A DNA stretch of 12,448 nucleotides, taken from assembly GCA_002707905.1 (NCBI GenBank), contig PAOF01000010.1, forward strand, positions 10,693-23,140. The letters are read 5' to 3'. The notes beneath the pieces were generated by a model. That model did no database searches and had not been told where the DNA came from. It saw only the letters and a list, made by a program, of their open reading frames with translations. The stretch is from Fidelibacterota bacterium (GTDB lineage: Bacteria > Fidelibacterota > Marinisomatia > Marinisomatales > S15-B10). Positions 1 through 7,346 of this stretch are shown piece by piece (position 1 is the first letter of the stretch; the number at the start of each line of letters is the position of its first letter). The position numbers were made by a program, and so were the translations under genes.

Positions 1-296
1 ATACCTGATTTATCACTAATAATTAATTCAAAAAAACTTCTTTTTTTAGATCTTCTTAAACCAAAAACTTCAACTGAACCAATAATTGATACTAATTTAC
101 CTTTTCTGAGATTTTTTATTTTCGTAAATGAAGATCTATCAACATGTTTTCTAGGAAAAAAATATAATAAATCAAGCGGCGTATTAATTCCCAAACTATT
201 TAGAATTCGTATTTTTTTTGATCCGATATTATTTATGGATAGTAAATTAGTTTTAATTAAATATTTTTTTGAATTTATATTAGATGACTTATGCAT
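1..296 (-). CDS. recG: ATP-dependent DNA helicase RecG, N-terminal fragment (cut by window edge)
   Basis: Only the first 98 codons are visible; the rest lies beyond the left edge. RecG is a superfamily 2 helicase that remodels stalled replication forks and branched DNA during recombinational repair. The visible part matches the start of the wedge domain: ILNSLGINTPLDLLYFFPRK at residues 31-50, followed by HVDRS, has the typical 'LGI.T..DLL.xFPR.y.DRS' pattern. A following stretch of strands (KGKLVSIIGSVEVFG, residues 65-79, ending LIISDKSG at 91-98) fits the OB-like wedge fold. The ATG at 294-296 is the only reasonable start because an in-frame TGA lies directly before it. There is no visible Shine-Dalgarno, and the gene begins 13 bp after the DUF4139 gene, so it is probably the last visible gene of that operon. 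The helicase motifs are not in view, so the assignment rests on the N-terminal pattern. Confidence 0.85.
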   Translation of the reverse strand, partial: MHKSSNINSKKYLIKTNLLSINNIGSKKIRILNSLGINTPLDLLYFFPRKHVDRSSFTKIKNLRKGKLVSIIGSVEVFGLRRSKKRSFFELIISDKSG

Positions 297-309
297 TCAT
301 ATTTTGAAT

Positions 310-1581
310 TTATAACCAATCCTTAATATAAGTGTATGAAATAGATTCTGTTTTTAATCCTTCTACAGGTAAGTCAAATTCAATGGTATTTGAATTAGTT
401 TTTCTATAATCATGAGATGGCTGTCGAATTACCCAATTTCCAAAAATATGCTCAATAATTTTAACATTAATTCTTTCATTTCGATTATTTTTTAATTCAA
501 TTAAAATCGTTACTTCTTCACTTTTCTTTTTTTTGTCAATATTTACTATTTCTCTTGTACCAAGCACATTATCTGACCTTCCAGATTTCAAAATAACTTT
601 TTCACCTATATCTATTTGATTTATTATGTTTTCTCCTTTATAAATAATTTTACCATTTTTATTTTTTTGGTATATATTTAATTTTCCTGATGGAATAATA
701 TTATTAATTTGCAAGGAATCATTTTCAAATGAAATTTCAACAAGTAATGGTTCTGATTTTTTGATTAATTCAGTATTTTCAAATGTGTATGTTCTATTAA
801 ATTTTATTTTTTTTTCAGGAAATAATGATGTAATAATTTCATCATTTTTATTTAAGGTTATATTTTTATTAATATTATAAATAACATAATCATCCTCTAT
901 AGGTTTGTCATCATTTAATTTTAGATTTCCTTCCACCAAATTAACTTTCAAGTTCGCATAATCTAAATTTGTTGAATTATTGATAATTGACCTTGAAACT
1001 AAAGTAGCATTAAATTCGTCTGGTTCCATGATCAATTGATAGTTTGAAATCCAATCAAAACCTTTTGAAACATAAATTAACTCTCCTCTATATTTACCAT
1101 TTGAACTTACATTTATATCCCATTCAATTGTTGGATTAATTAATGAGTAATTTTTTTGAAATGAAGATTCAATTAATGATATATCATCAATATTTATAAA
1201 ATTAATTTTACCACCTGATCTAATCGACAACCAATTTTTTTCAATATTAATTAAAGAACCTTTAATTTCCTTTCCATCTTTAGTAGAAATAGAAATATTT
1301 TTTCCAATCTGAGTATCAAGATATAAAATACTTCCTAAATCATTTTTTATATATTCTTGATAGTTAATAAAAACCTTATCCATTGATAATAAAATTGAAT
1401 TGAAGTCTATCTTATGAGGAATATTTGAAAAAATAACTTTATTTGAACCTGATTTCAACTGAAAATCGATAGGTTGACTTACTAGACCAAAACCATCTTT
1501 ATAAATTGTAATAGATGCATTGTTTGATTGGGCAAAACAATAAAAAGATAAAATTATAAATTGTAAAAATATTTTCTTCAT
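310..1581 (-). CDS. exported DUF4139 domain protein
   Basis: A 423-aa protein of unknown biochemical function. Residues 1-17 form a signal peptide (Lys-Lys, then a hydrophobic core, with probable cleavage after CFA), so it should act outside the cytoplasm. There is no lipobox around Cys15. The mature N-terminus (ITIYKDGFGLV, 24-34; SGSNKVIFSNIP, 44-55) matches the N-terminal region usual in DUF4139 proteins. The middle part (GELIYVSKGFDWISNYQL, 166-183) and the C-terminal blocks (IPSGKLNIYQ, 296-305; VLGTREI, 339-345; IELKNNRNERINVKI, 361-375; a beta-rich end with ISYTY) are characteristic of DUF4139. No catalytic residues are recognisable, and the protein looks like a beta-sandwich-rich envelope protein. 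Its ATG overlaps the valS TGA (ATGA, 4 bp), so translation is probably coupled to valS although the two functions are unrelated. Domain family is confident; function is unknown. Confidence 0.85.
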   Translation of the reverse strand: MKKIFLQFIILSFYCFAQSNNASITIYKDGFGLVSQPIDFQLKSGSNKVIFSNIPHKIDFNSILLSMDKVFINYQEYIKNDLGSILYLDTQIGKNISISTKDGKEIKGSLINIEKNWLSIRSGGKINFINIDDISLIESSFQKNYSLINPTIEWDINVSSNGKYRGELIYVSKGFDWISNYQLIMEPDEFNATLVSRSIINNSTNLDYANLKVNLVEGNLKLNDDKPIEDDYVIYNINKNITLNKNDEIITSLFPEKKIKFNRTYTFENTELIKKSEPLLVEISFENDSLQINNIIPSGKLNIYQKNKNGKIIYKGENIINQIDIGEKVILKSGRSDNVLGTREIVNIDKKKKSEEVTILIELKNNRNERINVKIIEHIFGNWVIRQPSHDYRKTNSNTIEFDLPVEGLKTESISYTYIKDWL

Positions 1582-4217
1582 TTTAAAAAATTAATATTTT
1601 GAATAAGTTTTTGAAGGTTTTCTTCAATGTCTTTAATTTTTTTTAATTCTTTGTTTATAATTTCTTTTGGAGCTTTTGAAATAAAATTATTATTATTTAC
1701 TTTTAAGTTAAGGACTTTCATACGTGAATTAAAATCATCAATTTTATTTTGAATTCGTTTTTTTTCTTCATTAATATCAATTATATCATTCAAAGGAATA
1801 TATATTTCTAATAAGTTATTAATAATCATAGCTGATTTTTCTGGTCTTTTTAAATTCTCTTCAAATTTAATTTTTTTAACATTTCCTAAATCCATTATTA
1901 ACTGTCTATTATCATAAATTAACAAAGATTTTTTACTTTTAATCAATAAATCCAATTTTTGGGTTGAAGGTATATTCATTTCATATCTTAAATTTCTTAT
2001 TTTAGTTATTAAATTCTTAATATCTTCAAACTGACTAATAATATTATTATCAAATTTAAATGAACTTTTTTGTGGCCAATCAGAGATTACTATATCAACT
2101 TCATTATTTTGGGATTTAAATCTATTCCACAATTCTTCAGTTATAAAAGGAGCAAATGGATGCATTAATTTTAATACTTTTTTAAAAATGATTAATGCAT
2201 TTGAAAAAACAACTGTTTTTTCTTCTAAATTATCTGATTGTAATCGTGATTTGATAATTTCTATATACCAATCACAATAATCAAACCAAACAAATTCGTA
2301 GAGACATTTTGCAATTTCATTAAATTTATAATTTTTAAAATTTAAATTAATGCTTTCAATTATATCATCTATTTTTTTTATTATCCATTCATCTGATAGA
2401 TCTAATTTTTTTTTGCTTAATTCATTTTCAGAAAGAATCGAAATGTCGTTTGAATTAAATGATAAAAATCGAGCAACATTCCAAATTTTATTCATGAAAT
2501 TCCTACCCTGTTTGATTCTTTCCTCTGAAAATAAAATATCTTGGCCCTGGGGAGCAACGAGCATTATTCCAAATCTTATGGCATCTGCACCATAATCATT
2601 AATGAGCTTTATTGGATCAGGTGAATTACCCAATGATTTACTCATTTTTTTTCCTTCCATATCTCTTACCATTCCGGTAAAGTAAACATTTTTAAATGGA
2701 ACTTCTTTTTTAAATTCCATACTAGCCATGATCATTCTAGCAACCCAAAAGAAAATTATGTCAGGTCCTGTTACTAAATCATCAGTAGGATGAAAATAGT
2801 CGAGATCTTCAGATTCATCAGGCCAATTATGTACAGCCATTGGCCATAGCCATGAACTTGCCCAGGTATCAAGGACATCCTCATCTTGAAACCAGTTTTC
2901 TATATCAGATGGAGGGGATACTGAAACATGTAATTTTTTACTATCTTCTTTTGAATACCAAACTGGAATTCGGTGACCCCACCACAATTGTCTACTAATA
3001 CACCAATCTTGAATATTAATCATCCAGTGCTCATAAGTTTTAACCCAATGTTTGGGATAAAATTTTATTTGTTTATTTTTTACGACTTTAAGGGCTGGTG
3101 AAGCAAGTTTTTTCATTGAAATAAACCATTGTTCTGATAAATAAGGTTCAACTGGAACATGACCCCTCTCAGAAAATCCAATATTATTTTGATAAGGTTC
3201 AATTTTATGAATTAATTTTAATTTATTTAATTCCTCAACTATTTTTTTTCTAGCTTCTTGAATATTTAATCCTATAAAAGCCTTTGGTACTTTACTATTT
3301 AGAGTTCCATCAGGATTTAAAATATTAATAATATCTAAATTGTGTCTTTTGGATATTTCAAAATCATTAGGATCATGAGCTGGTGTAATTTTTACTAAAC
3401 CTGTACCAAAATTCTTATCTACATAATTATCAGCTATAATAGGTATTTTCCTTTTACTAAAAGGCTCAATAGCGTATTTATTTTTAAAATTATTAAAACG
3501 ATTATCAGTTGGATTCATAGCAATAGCTGTATCACCTAAAATTGTCTCTGGTCTAGTTGTAGCAATGATTAATTTTTCATCGCTATTTAAAACTGGATAT
3601 TTTATGTACCATAAATTGCTATTGACTTCTTTAAAATAAACTTCCTCATCTGAAATTGCTGACTGGCTTTTAGTACACCAATTAACTAATCTATTTCCTT
3701 TATAGATTAATCCTTTATTATATAGTTCTACAAATGCATGAAAAACAGCTTTTGAATATTTTTCATTTAATGTAAAATTTTCTCTTTCCCAATCACATGA
3801 ACATCCAAGTCTTTTTAATTGCTCAATTATAAGAGATCCATATTGTTTTTTCCAAGCCCAAGAATGTTCAATAAATTTTTCTCTTGAAATACTTCGTTTT
3901 AGAATTCCTTTTTCCTGGAGCATTTTAGTTACTTTAGTTTCAGTTGCTATTGAAGCATGATCTGTACCAGGAATCCAACATGCACTTTTACCAAACATTC
4001 TTGCTCTTCTAATTAATATATCCTGAATAGTATTATTTAGAACATGACCAATTGTAAGACTTCCAGTTATATTAGGAGGAGGAATTACTATAGTATATGG
4101 TTTTTTATTTTTATCTATTGTTGCATTAAAATATTTATTTTCAATCCAATGTTCATACCATTTCTTTTCTACATCAGTAGGACTATATACTTTTGGAATG
4201 TTTATTTTTTTTAACAT
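1578..4217 (-). CDS. valS: valyl-tRNA synthetase
   Basis: Charges tRNA-Val with valine in the cytoplasm (class I aminoacyl-tRNA synthetase). At 879 aa it has the usual full length. Visible elements in order: PPPNITGSLTIGH at 46-58 (HIGH signature, reading TIGH here); WIPGTDHASIAT near 81-92; the CP1 editing domain, with ATTRPETILGDTAIAMNPTD at 219-238 and GTGLVKITPAHDPNDF at 271-286; WCISRQLWWGHRIPVWY at 405-421; KMSKS at 524-528; an alpha-helical anticodon-binding domain around 600-760; and a Lys/Glu/Asn-rich C-terminal coiled-coil arm (about 815-879) typical of ValRS. The ATG at 4215-4217 lies 9 bp after the stop of the cyclic-nucleotide-binding gene, with no clear Shine-Dalgarno. The only oddity is Thr in place of the first His of HIGH. 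Everything else is intact and the enzyme is expected to be functional. Confidence 0.97.
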   Translation of the reverse strand: MLKKINIPKVYSPTDVEKKWYEHWIENKYFNATIDKNKKPYTIVIPPPNITGSLTIGHVLNNTIQDILIRRARMFGKSACWIPGTDHASIATETKVTKMLQEKGILKRSISREKFIEHSWAWKKQYGSLIIEQLKRLGCSCDWERENFTLNEKYSKAVFHAFVELYNKGLIYKGNRLVNWCTKSQSAISDEEVYFKEVNSNLWYIKYPVLNSDEKLIIATTRPETILGDTAIAMNPTDNRFNNFKNKYAIEPFSKRKIPIIADNYVDKNFGTGLVKITPAHDPNDFEISKRHNLDIINILNPDGTLNSKVPKAFIGLNIQEARKKIVEELNKLKLIHKIEPYQNNIGFSERGHVPVEPYLSEQWFISMKKLASPALKVVKNKQIKFYPKHWVKTYEHWMINIQDWCISRQLWWGHRIPVWYSKEDSKKLHVSVSPPSDIENWFQDEDVLDTWASSWLWPMAVHNWPDESEDLDYFHPTDDLVTGPDIIFFWVARMIMASMEFKKEVPFKNVYFTGMVRDMEGKKMSKSLGNSPDPIKLINDYGADAIRFGIMLVAPQGQDILFSEERIKQGRNFMNKIWNVARFLSFNSNDISILSENELSKKKLDLSDEWIIKKIDDIIESINLNFKNYKFNEIAKCLYEFVWFDYCDWYIEIIKSRLQSDNLEEKTVVFSNALIIFKKVLKLMHPFAPFITEELWNRFKSQNNEVDIVISDWPQKSSFKFDNNIISQFEDIKNLITKIRNLRYEMNIPSTQKLDLLIKSKKSLLIYDNRQLIMDLGNVKKIKFEENLKRPEKSAMIINNLLEIYIPLNDIIDINEEKKRIQNKIDDFNSRMKVLNLKVNNNNFISKAPKEIINKELKKIKDIEENLQKLIQNINFLK

Positions 4218-4226
4218 AACTTAAAA

Positions 4227-4727
4227 CTATTTATCAAGTATTAAACTAAAAGCAGTCGTTAGTTTTAAAATATTTTTATTAGCATTAATCAAATTATCAG
4301 TAATTATTGAACAAATATTTGACATTACTATATAGCAAATTTTATTATTGTTTTCACATAATTGAAGTAAATCAAATTTAGAAATTTCACCCATTTTACA
4401 ATCTGAAATGGCTTTAACAGTTGCAGTTCTTAATTCTTTTGTACCAAAAATTGACATTTCTCCAAAGATTGGGTATTCATCACTTTTAAGATTTAAAATT
4501 GATTTCTCTCTGGTATCAAAATTTGCTTTTGACAACTCTAGAGTTAGTGCTTGTGTAATTTCAACTTCCCCGTCTAAAAGTAAAAAAAGAGTTTCTCCTT
4601 TCTCACCCTCATTAAAAATTACATCATTTTTGGAGTGCTTAATGATTGATATTTTTTCTTCAAATAAATTGATTTGAGATTCATTTAATCCGTTAAAAAT
4701 TCTAAATTTTTCATATCTATTTCTCAT
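4227..4727 (-). CDS. stand-alone cyclic nucleotide-binding domain protein
   Basis: A 166-aa soluble protein made almost entirely of one CRP/PKA-type cNMP-binding fold. The N-terminal helix (IFNGLNESQINLFEEKI, 10-26) is followed by the beta-roll (VIFNEGEKGETLFLLLDGEVEI, beginning at 36). The phosphate-binding cassette is FGEMSIFGTKELRTATV (88-104), with the key Gly89-Glu90 pair and Arg100. The Glu-to-Arg spacing of 10 equals that of E. coli CRP (E72/R82), so ligand binding looks possible. The loop between the strands before the cassette (about 60-85) is somewhat long. After the C-helix (about 116-150) there is only a short hydrophobic tail. No helix-turn-helix is present, so it is not a CRP-type transcription factor. 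It starts 15 bp after a K+ channel gene, with a weak Shine-Dalgarno (AGGA, 8 nt before ATG), suggesting a regulatory partner of the channel. That link is an inference from context. Confidence 0.85.
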   Translation of the reverse strand: MRNRYEKFRIFNGLNESQINLFEEKISIIKHSKNDVIFNEGEKGETLFLLLDGEVEITQALTLELSKANFDTREKSILNLKSDEYPIFGEMSIFGTKELRTATVKAISDCKMGEISKFDLLQLCENNNKICYIVMSNICSIITDNLINANKNILKLTTAFSLILDK

Positions 4728-4742
4728 AAAAATTTTCCTAAT

Positions 4743-5885
4743 TTATTTTATAACAATTGCTTTTTCATTTTCCTTAATAATATATTCTTCTTTAGGATTG
4801 ACAATAACATTCATTTTATTTTCCTCAGCTAAAGAATGACCTGCATCTTTTAATTTTTTCTCAATGAAATGATCTAAAGCAGAGGTGTCTGAAGATAAAA
4901 TTTCTCCAATTCCTATTTTTTCATCTTCTGAATAAACTGATATTAAAATTAACCCCATTTTTTTAAAATAATTAAATAAGGAATCATATGATTTTCCAAC
5001 ATATATATCTGGTATATCTAATTGTTTAAAAATTGACTTGGTTTTTAAACTCATTAAATTTTCAACTGTTCTAGAAACTCCAGGTTCAACCACACTAGAA
5101 GCAACCATATAAGAACTAAAATCATCGCTAAGAACTATTTCATCAGCATTTGCTCTTTTAATATGTGTAAGGTTTTCTCGATCAACGATAAAAGCTATAA
5201 CTTTACAATTAGGTGCTGAGGTTTTTATGGTTAAAGTAGCAAAAATTGTTTTTTCATCTGGATGACCTGTTGAATTAGTCAAATAATCAGAAGGTAAGAT
5301 AACAACAGTTTTTGCTTTTTTAACATTTGCTTTATCTAGGATTGGTTCCCTAGTAAAATCGCCCTTAACAAATTTAAAATTTATTCCTTTATGACTGTTT
5401 CTAAAGGTTGAAATTGTTTCGTCATTTTGATTATTAATAAGAACAATATTTAATTTTTTGTTTTCATACATTTTTTGCAAGGAATCTATGATATTATCAA
5501 CAAGACCATTCCAACCACAGATTACAATATGATCGCTAATTTTTAATATTTCCAAACCTTTATCCTCTCTTATTCTTTTTGCTACAAAAATTGATGATAC
5601 TGTAGCCGTTAATAATGCTGTTAATGAAATACCAACAAACATTATGATAATTGCTAAAATTCTTCCTTCAAAAGTTTTAGGAGAAAAATCTCCGTAACCA
5701 ACAGTTGTCATTGTAACTATTGCCCACCAAAAAGGATTCATACCTTCAGACAATCCATCCTCACCATTTGGAGCGATTTCAAATTGACTAATTAGCCAAC
5801 CACCCAATAGCATAACAAAGAATATTGTACCTATAATTTGCGTAAATGGATTCTGGAATATCTTTTTAAATAAAATTACCATCAT
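4743..5885 (-). CDS. two-TM potassium channel with RCK (TrkA-N/TrkA-C) domains
   Basis: A 380-aa inner-membrane K+ channel subunit of the MthK/Kch-like 2TM type, expected to work as a tetramer. TM1 is at about 13-33, the pore helix at about 50-60, the selectivity filter is TMTTVGYGD (58-66), and TM2 is at about 74-103. A basic linker (AKRIRED) leads to a cytosolic RCK N-domain with a Rossmann start (HIVICGWNGLVDNII, 119-133). The N-domain continues with KFVKGDFTREPILDKANV and AFIVDRENLTHIKRANADEI, and an RCK C-subdomain (about 288-380) follows. RCK domains usually gate the pore in response to Ca2+, nucleotides or NAD(H). The N-terminal Met-Met is encoded by ATGATG, and there is no Shine-Dalgarno in the 46-bp gap before it. 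The next gene encodes a soluble cNMP-binding protein. Family assignment is firm; ligand and ion selectivity in vivo are inferred. Confidence 0.93.
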   Translation of the reverse strand: MMVILFKKIFQNPFTQIIGTIFFVMLLGGWLISQFEIAPNGEDGLSEGMNPFWWAIVTMTTVGYGDFSPKTFEGRILAIIIMFVGISLTALLTATVSSIFVAKRIREDKGLEILKISDHIVICGWNGLVDNIIDSLQKMYENKKLNIVLINNQNDETISTFRNSHKGINFKFVKGDFTREPILDKANVKKAKTVVILPSDYLTNSTGHPDEKTIFATLTIKTSAPNCKVIAFIVDRENLTHIKRANADEIVLSDDFSSYMVASSVVEPGVSRTVENLMSLKTKSIFKQLDIPDIYVGKSYDSLFNYFKKMGLILISVYSEDEKIGIGEILSSDTSALDHFIEKKLKDAGHSLAEENKMNVIVNPKEEYIIKENEKAIVIK

Positions 5886-5931
5886 TATAATTTAAACAAT
5901 AGGCTGGAATTTTTTATCAATTGTATCAATA

Positions 5932-7338
5932 TTATTTTTTAGTTATTAATACAACAGTTTCTATATGTGGAGTATGAGGAAACATATCAACCATTGCTAA
6001 TTTTTTTAATTTATAGCCACTATCAATAAAAATCTTTAAATCACGTGCTTGGGTAGTTGGATTGCAAGAAATATAGATGATTTTGTTAACATTAAAATTA
6101 ATTAAATTTTTTATAAGTTTTGGGTGGATCCCTGCCCTCGGAGGATCTAATAATAAAATATTTGGATGAGGTAATTTCTTTGAATTAAAAATATATTCAA
6201 AATCTTTGTCCAAATTCACTTGAAAAAATTCACAATTTTTAATACCATTCCTTTTCATGTTTTGATATGCATCATAGATTGCAGATTCAATTATTTCAAA
6301 TCCGTATACCTTTTTCAAGTTACTTGCCATATAAATTGAAATTGATCCTGTTCCACAAAATAAATCAAATAATATATCATCAGGTTTTAACTGAGCCATA
6401 TTTTTTGCAATTGAATATAAATTTTCAGCTTGATTCGTATTTGTTTGAAAAAATGAATTTGATGAAATTTCAAATTCATAATTACCTATCTTGTCAACAA
6501 TAAATCGATCTCCGTAAAGTAAAATTTCGTATTCACCAATAGATGTATCACTTTTTTTTGAATTAATATTATTAACAATCGATTTAATATTTTTAAAATT
6601 TTTAATTAATTTATTTACAATAGGCTGTAAAATAATTCTGTCTTCATATGATGTAACAAAATTAATCATGATTTGATTTGTTTTTTTGCTATTCCTTATA
6701 ATTAGATTTCTTAAAAATCCTTTATGTGTTTTTTTATTATAAGGAATAATTTTACTTTCTTTTGCTAGGTCCTGAACTAAACATAAAATTTCATTGCTAA
6801 TTTTAGTCTGAATCATACAATCACGTATATTTAGAATCTTATCAAATCTTCCGGGAATATGAAGTCCCAAAGCAAATGATTTATCTTCAGAGTTATATTT
6901 CACATCATTTAACAACCATCTTTTTGGAGAAAAAGTAAAATCCATTTTATTTCTATAATAAAAAATTTGTTCAGCAGGAAACATATAATCAATATTATTA
7001 ATTTTAATATTTCCAATTTTATTAAATATATCTAAAAGTTGTTTTTGTTTAATCATGAACTGATAATCATAATCTAAATGCTGAAATGAACATCCTCCAC
7101 AAACAGGAAAATGGTTACATGATGATTTTTGGTATAAATGAGAATTTTCTATAATTGATAAAATTTTTGCTTCCCCAAAAGATTTTCTTTTTTTTATAAG
7201 TCTTACTAATAATTTTTGTTTGGGAATAGCATTTCTTACAAAAATCTTAAAATTATTATAAGTGGAGATACCCTTGCCACCAAATGCAATATCATTGATA
7301 GTTAATTCAAATTCATCCCCGATTTTTGGATTTTCCAT
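5932..7338 (-). CDS. rlmD: TrmA/RlmD-family RNA (uracil-C5)-methyltransferase, probably 23S rRNA
   Basis: A SAM-dependent enzyme forming 5-methyluridine in RNA, most likely 23S rRNA (RlmD/RumA or RlmCD type). From the ATG at 7336-7338 the protein is 468 aa. An N-terminal TRAM domain (about 5-62, including FELTINDIAFGGKG) comes first. Next are iron-sulfur cysteines, CNHFPVCGGC (Cys74, Cys80, Cys83) plus Cys174 in IRDCMI. The methyltransferase domain contains the SAM loop LFDLFCGTGSISIY (323-336), LLLDPPRAG (395-403), catalytic ISCNP (423-427, Cys425) and DMFPHTPHIE (451-460). All key residues are present. A TTG at 7348-7350 would extend it by four residues and overlap the glmM stop by 4 bp (TTGA). 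I prefer the ATG, which starts closer to the TRAM domain and leaves an 8-bp gap. The iron-sulfur cysteines and TRAM domain point to RlmD/RlmCD rather than TrmA; the exact target base is not certain. Confidence 0.9.
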   Translation of the reverse strand: MENPKIGDEFELTINDIAFGGKGISTYNNFKIFVRNAIPKQKLLVRLIKKRKSFGEAKILSIIENSHLYQKSSCNHFPVCGGCSFQHLDYDYQFMIKQKQLLDIFNKIGNIKINNIDYMFPAEQIFYYRNKMDFTFSPKRWLLNDVKYNSEDKSFALGLHIPGRFDKILNIRDCMIQTKISNEILCLVQDLAKESKIIPYNKKTHKGFLRNLIIRNSKKTNQIMINFVTSYEDRIILQPIVNKLIKNFKNIKSIVNNINSKKSDTSIGEYEILLYGDRFIVDKIGNYEFEISSNSFFQTNTNQAENLYSIAKNMAQLKPDDILFDLFCGTGSISIYMASNLKKVYGFEIIESAIYDAYQNMKRNGIKNCEFFQVNLDKDFEYIFNSKKLPHPNILLLDPPRAGIHPKLIKNLINFNVNKIIYISCNPTTQARDLKIFIDSGYKLKKLAMVDMFPHTPHIETVVLITKK

Positions 7339-7346
7339 ATTGGAAA

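Noticed and set aside
298..300. ATG just upstream of the recG start as an alternative start
   Set aside because: It is out of frame with recG and reaches a stop after three codons.
2350..2595. Plus-strand open frame inside valS, with similar plus-strand frames at 4408-4677, 6267-6503, 7859-8074, 10017-10223, 10794-10991 and 12204-12407
   Set aside because: All lie antisense within well-identified minus-strand genes. They show no family motifs or Shine-Dalgarno and have the low-complexity composition expected of mirror frames in AT-rich DNA.
4227..4727. CRP/FNR-type transcription regulator
   Set aside because: The protein ends shortly after the C-helix and has no helix-turn-helix, so a DNA-binding role is not supported.
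5886..5931. Possible promoter in the 46-bp gap before the K+ channel (TTGATA, and TATAAT touching the ATG)
   Set aside because: The spacing between the hexamers is wrong (about 25 bp) or requires a poor -10. In such AT-rich sequence this is expected by chance.
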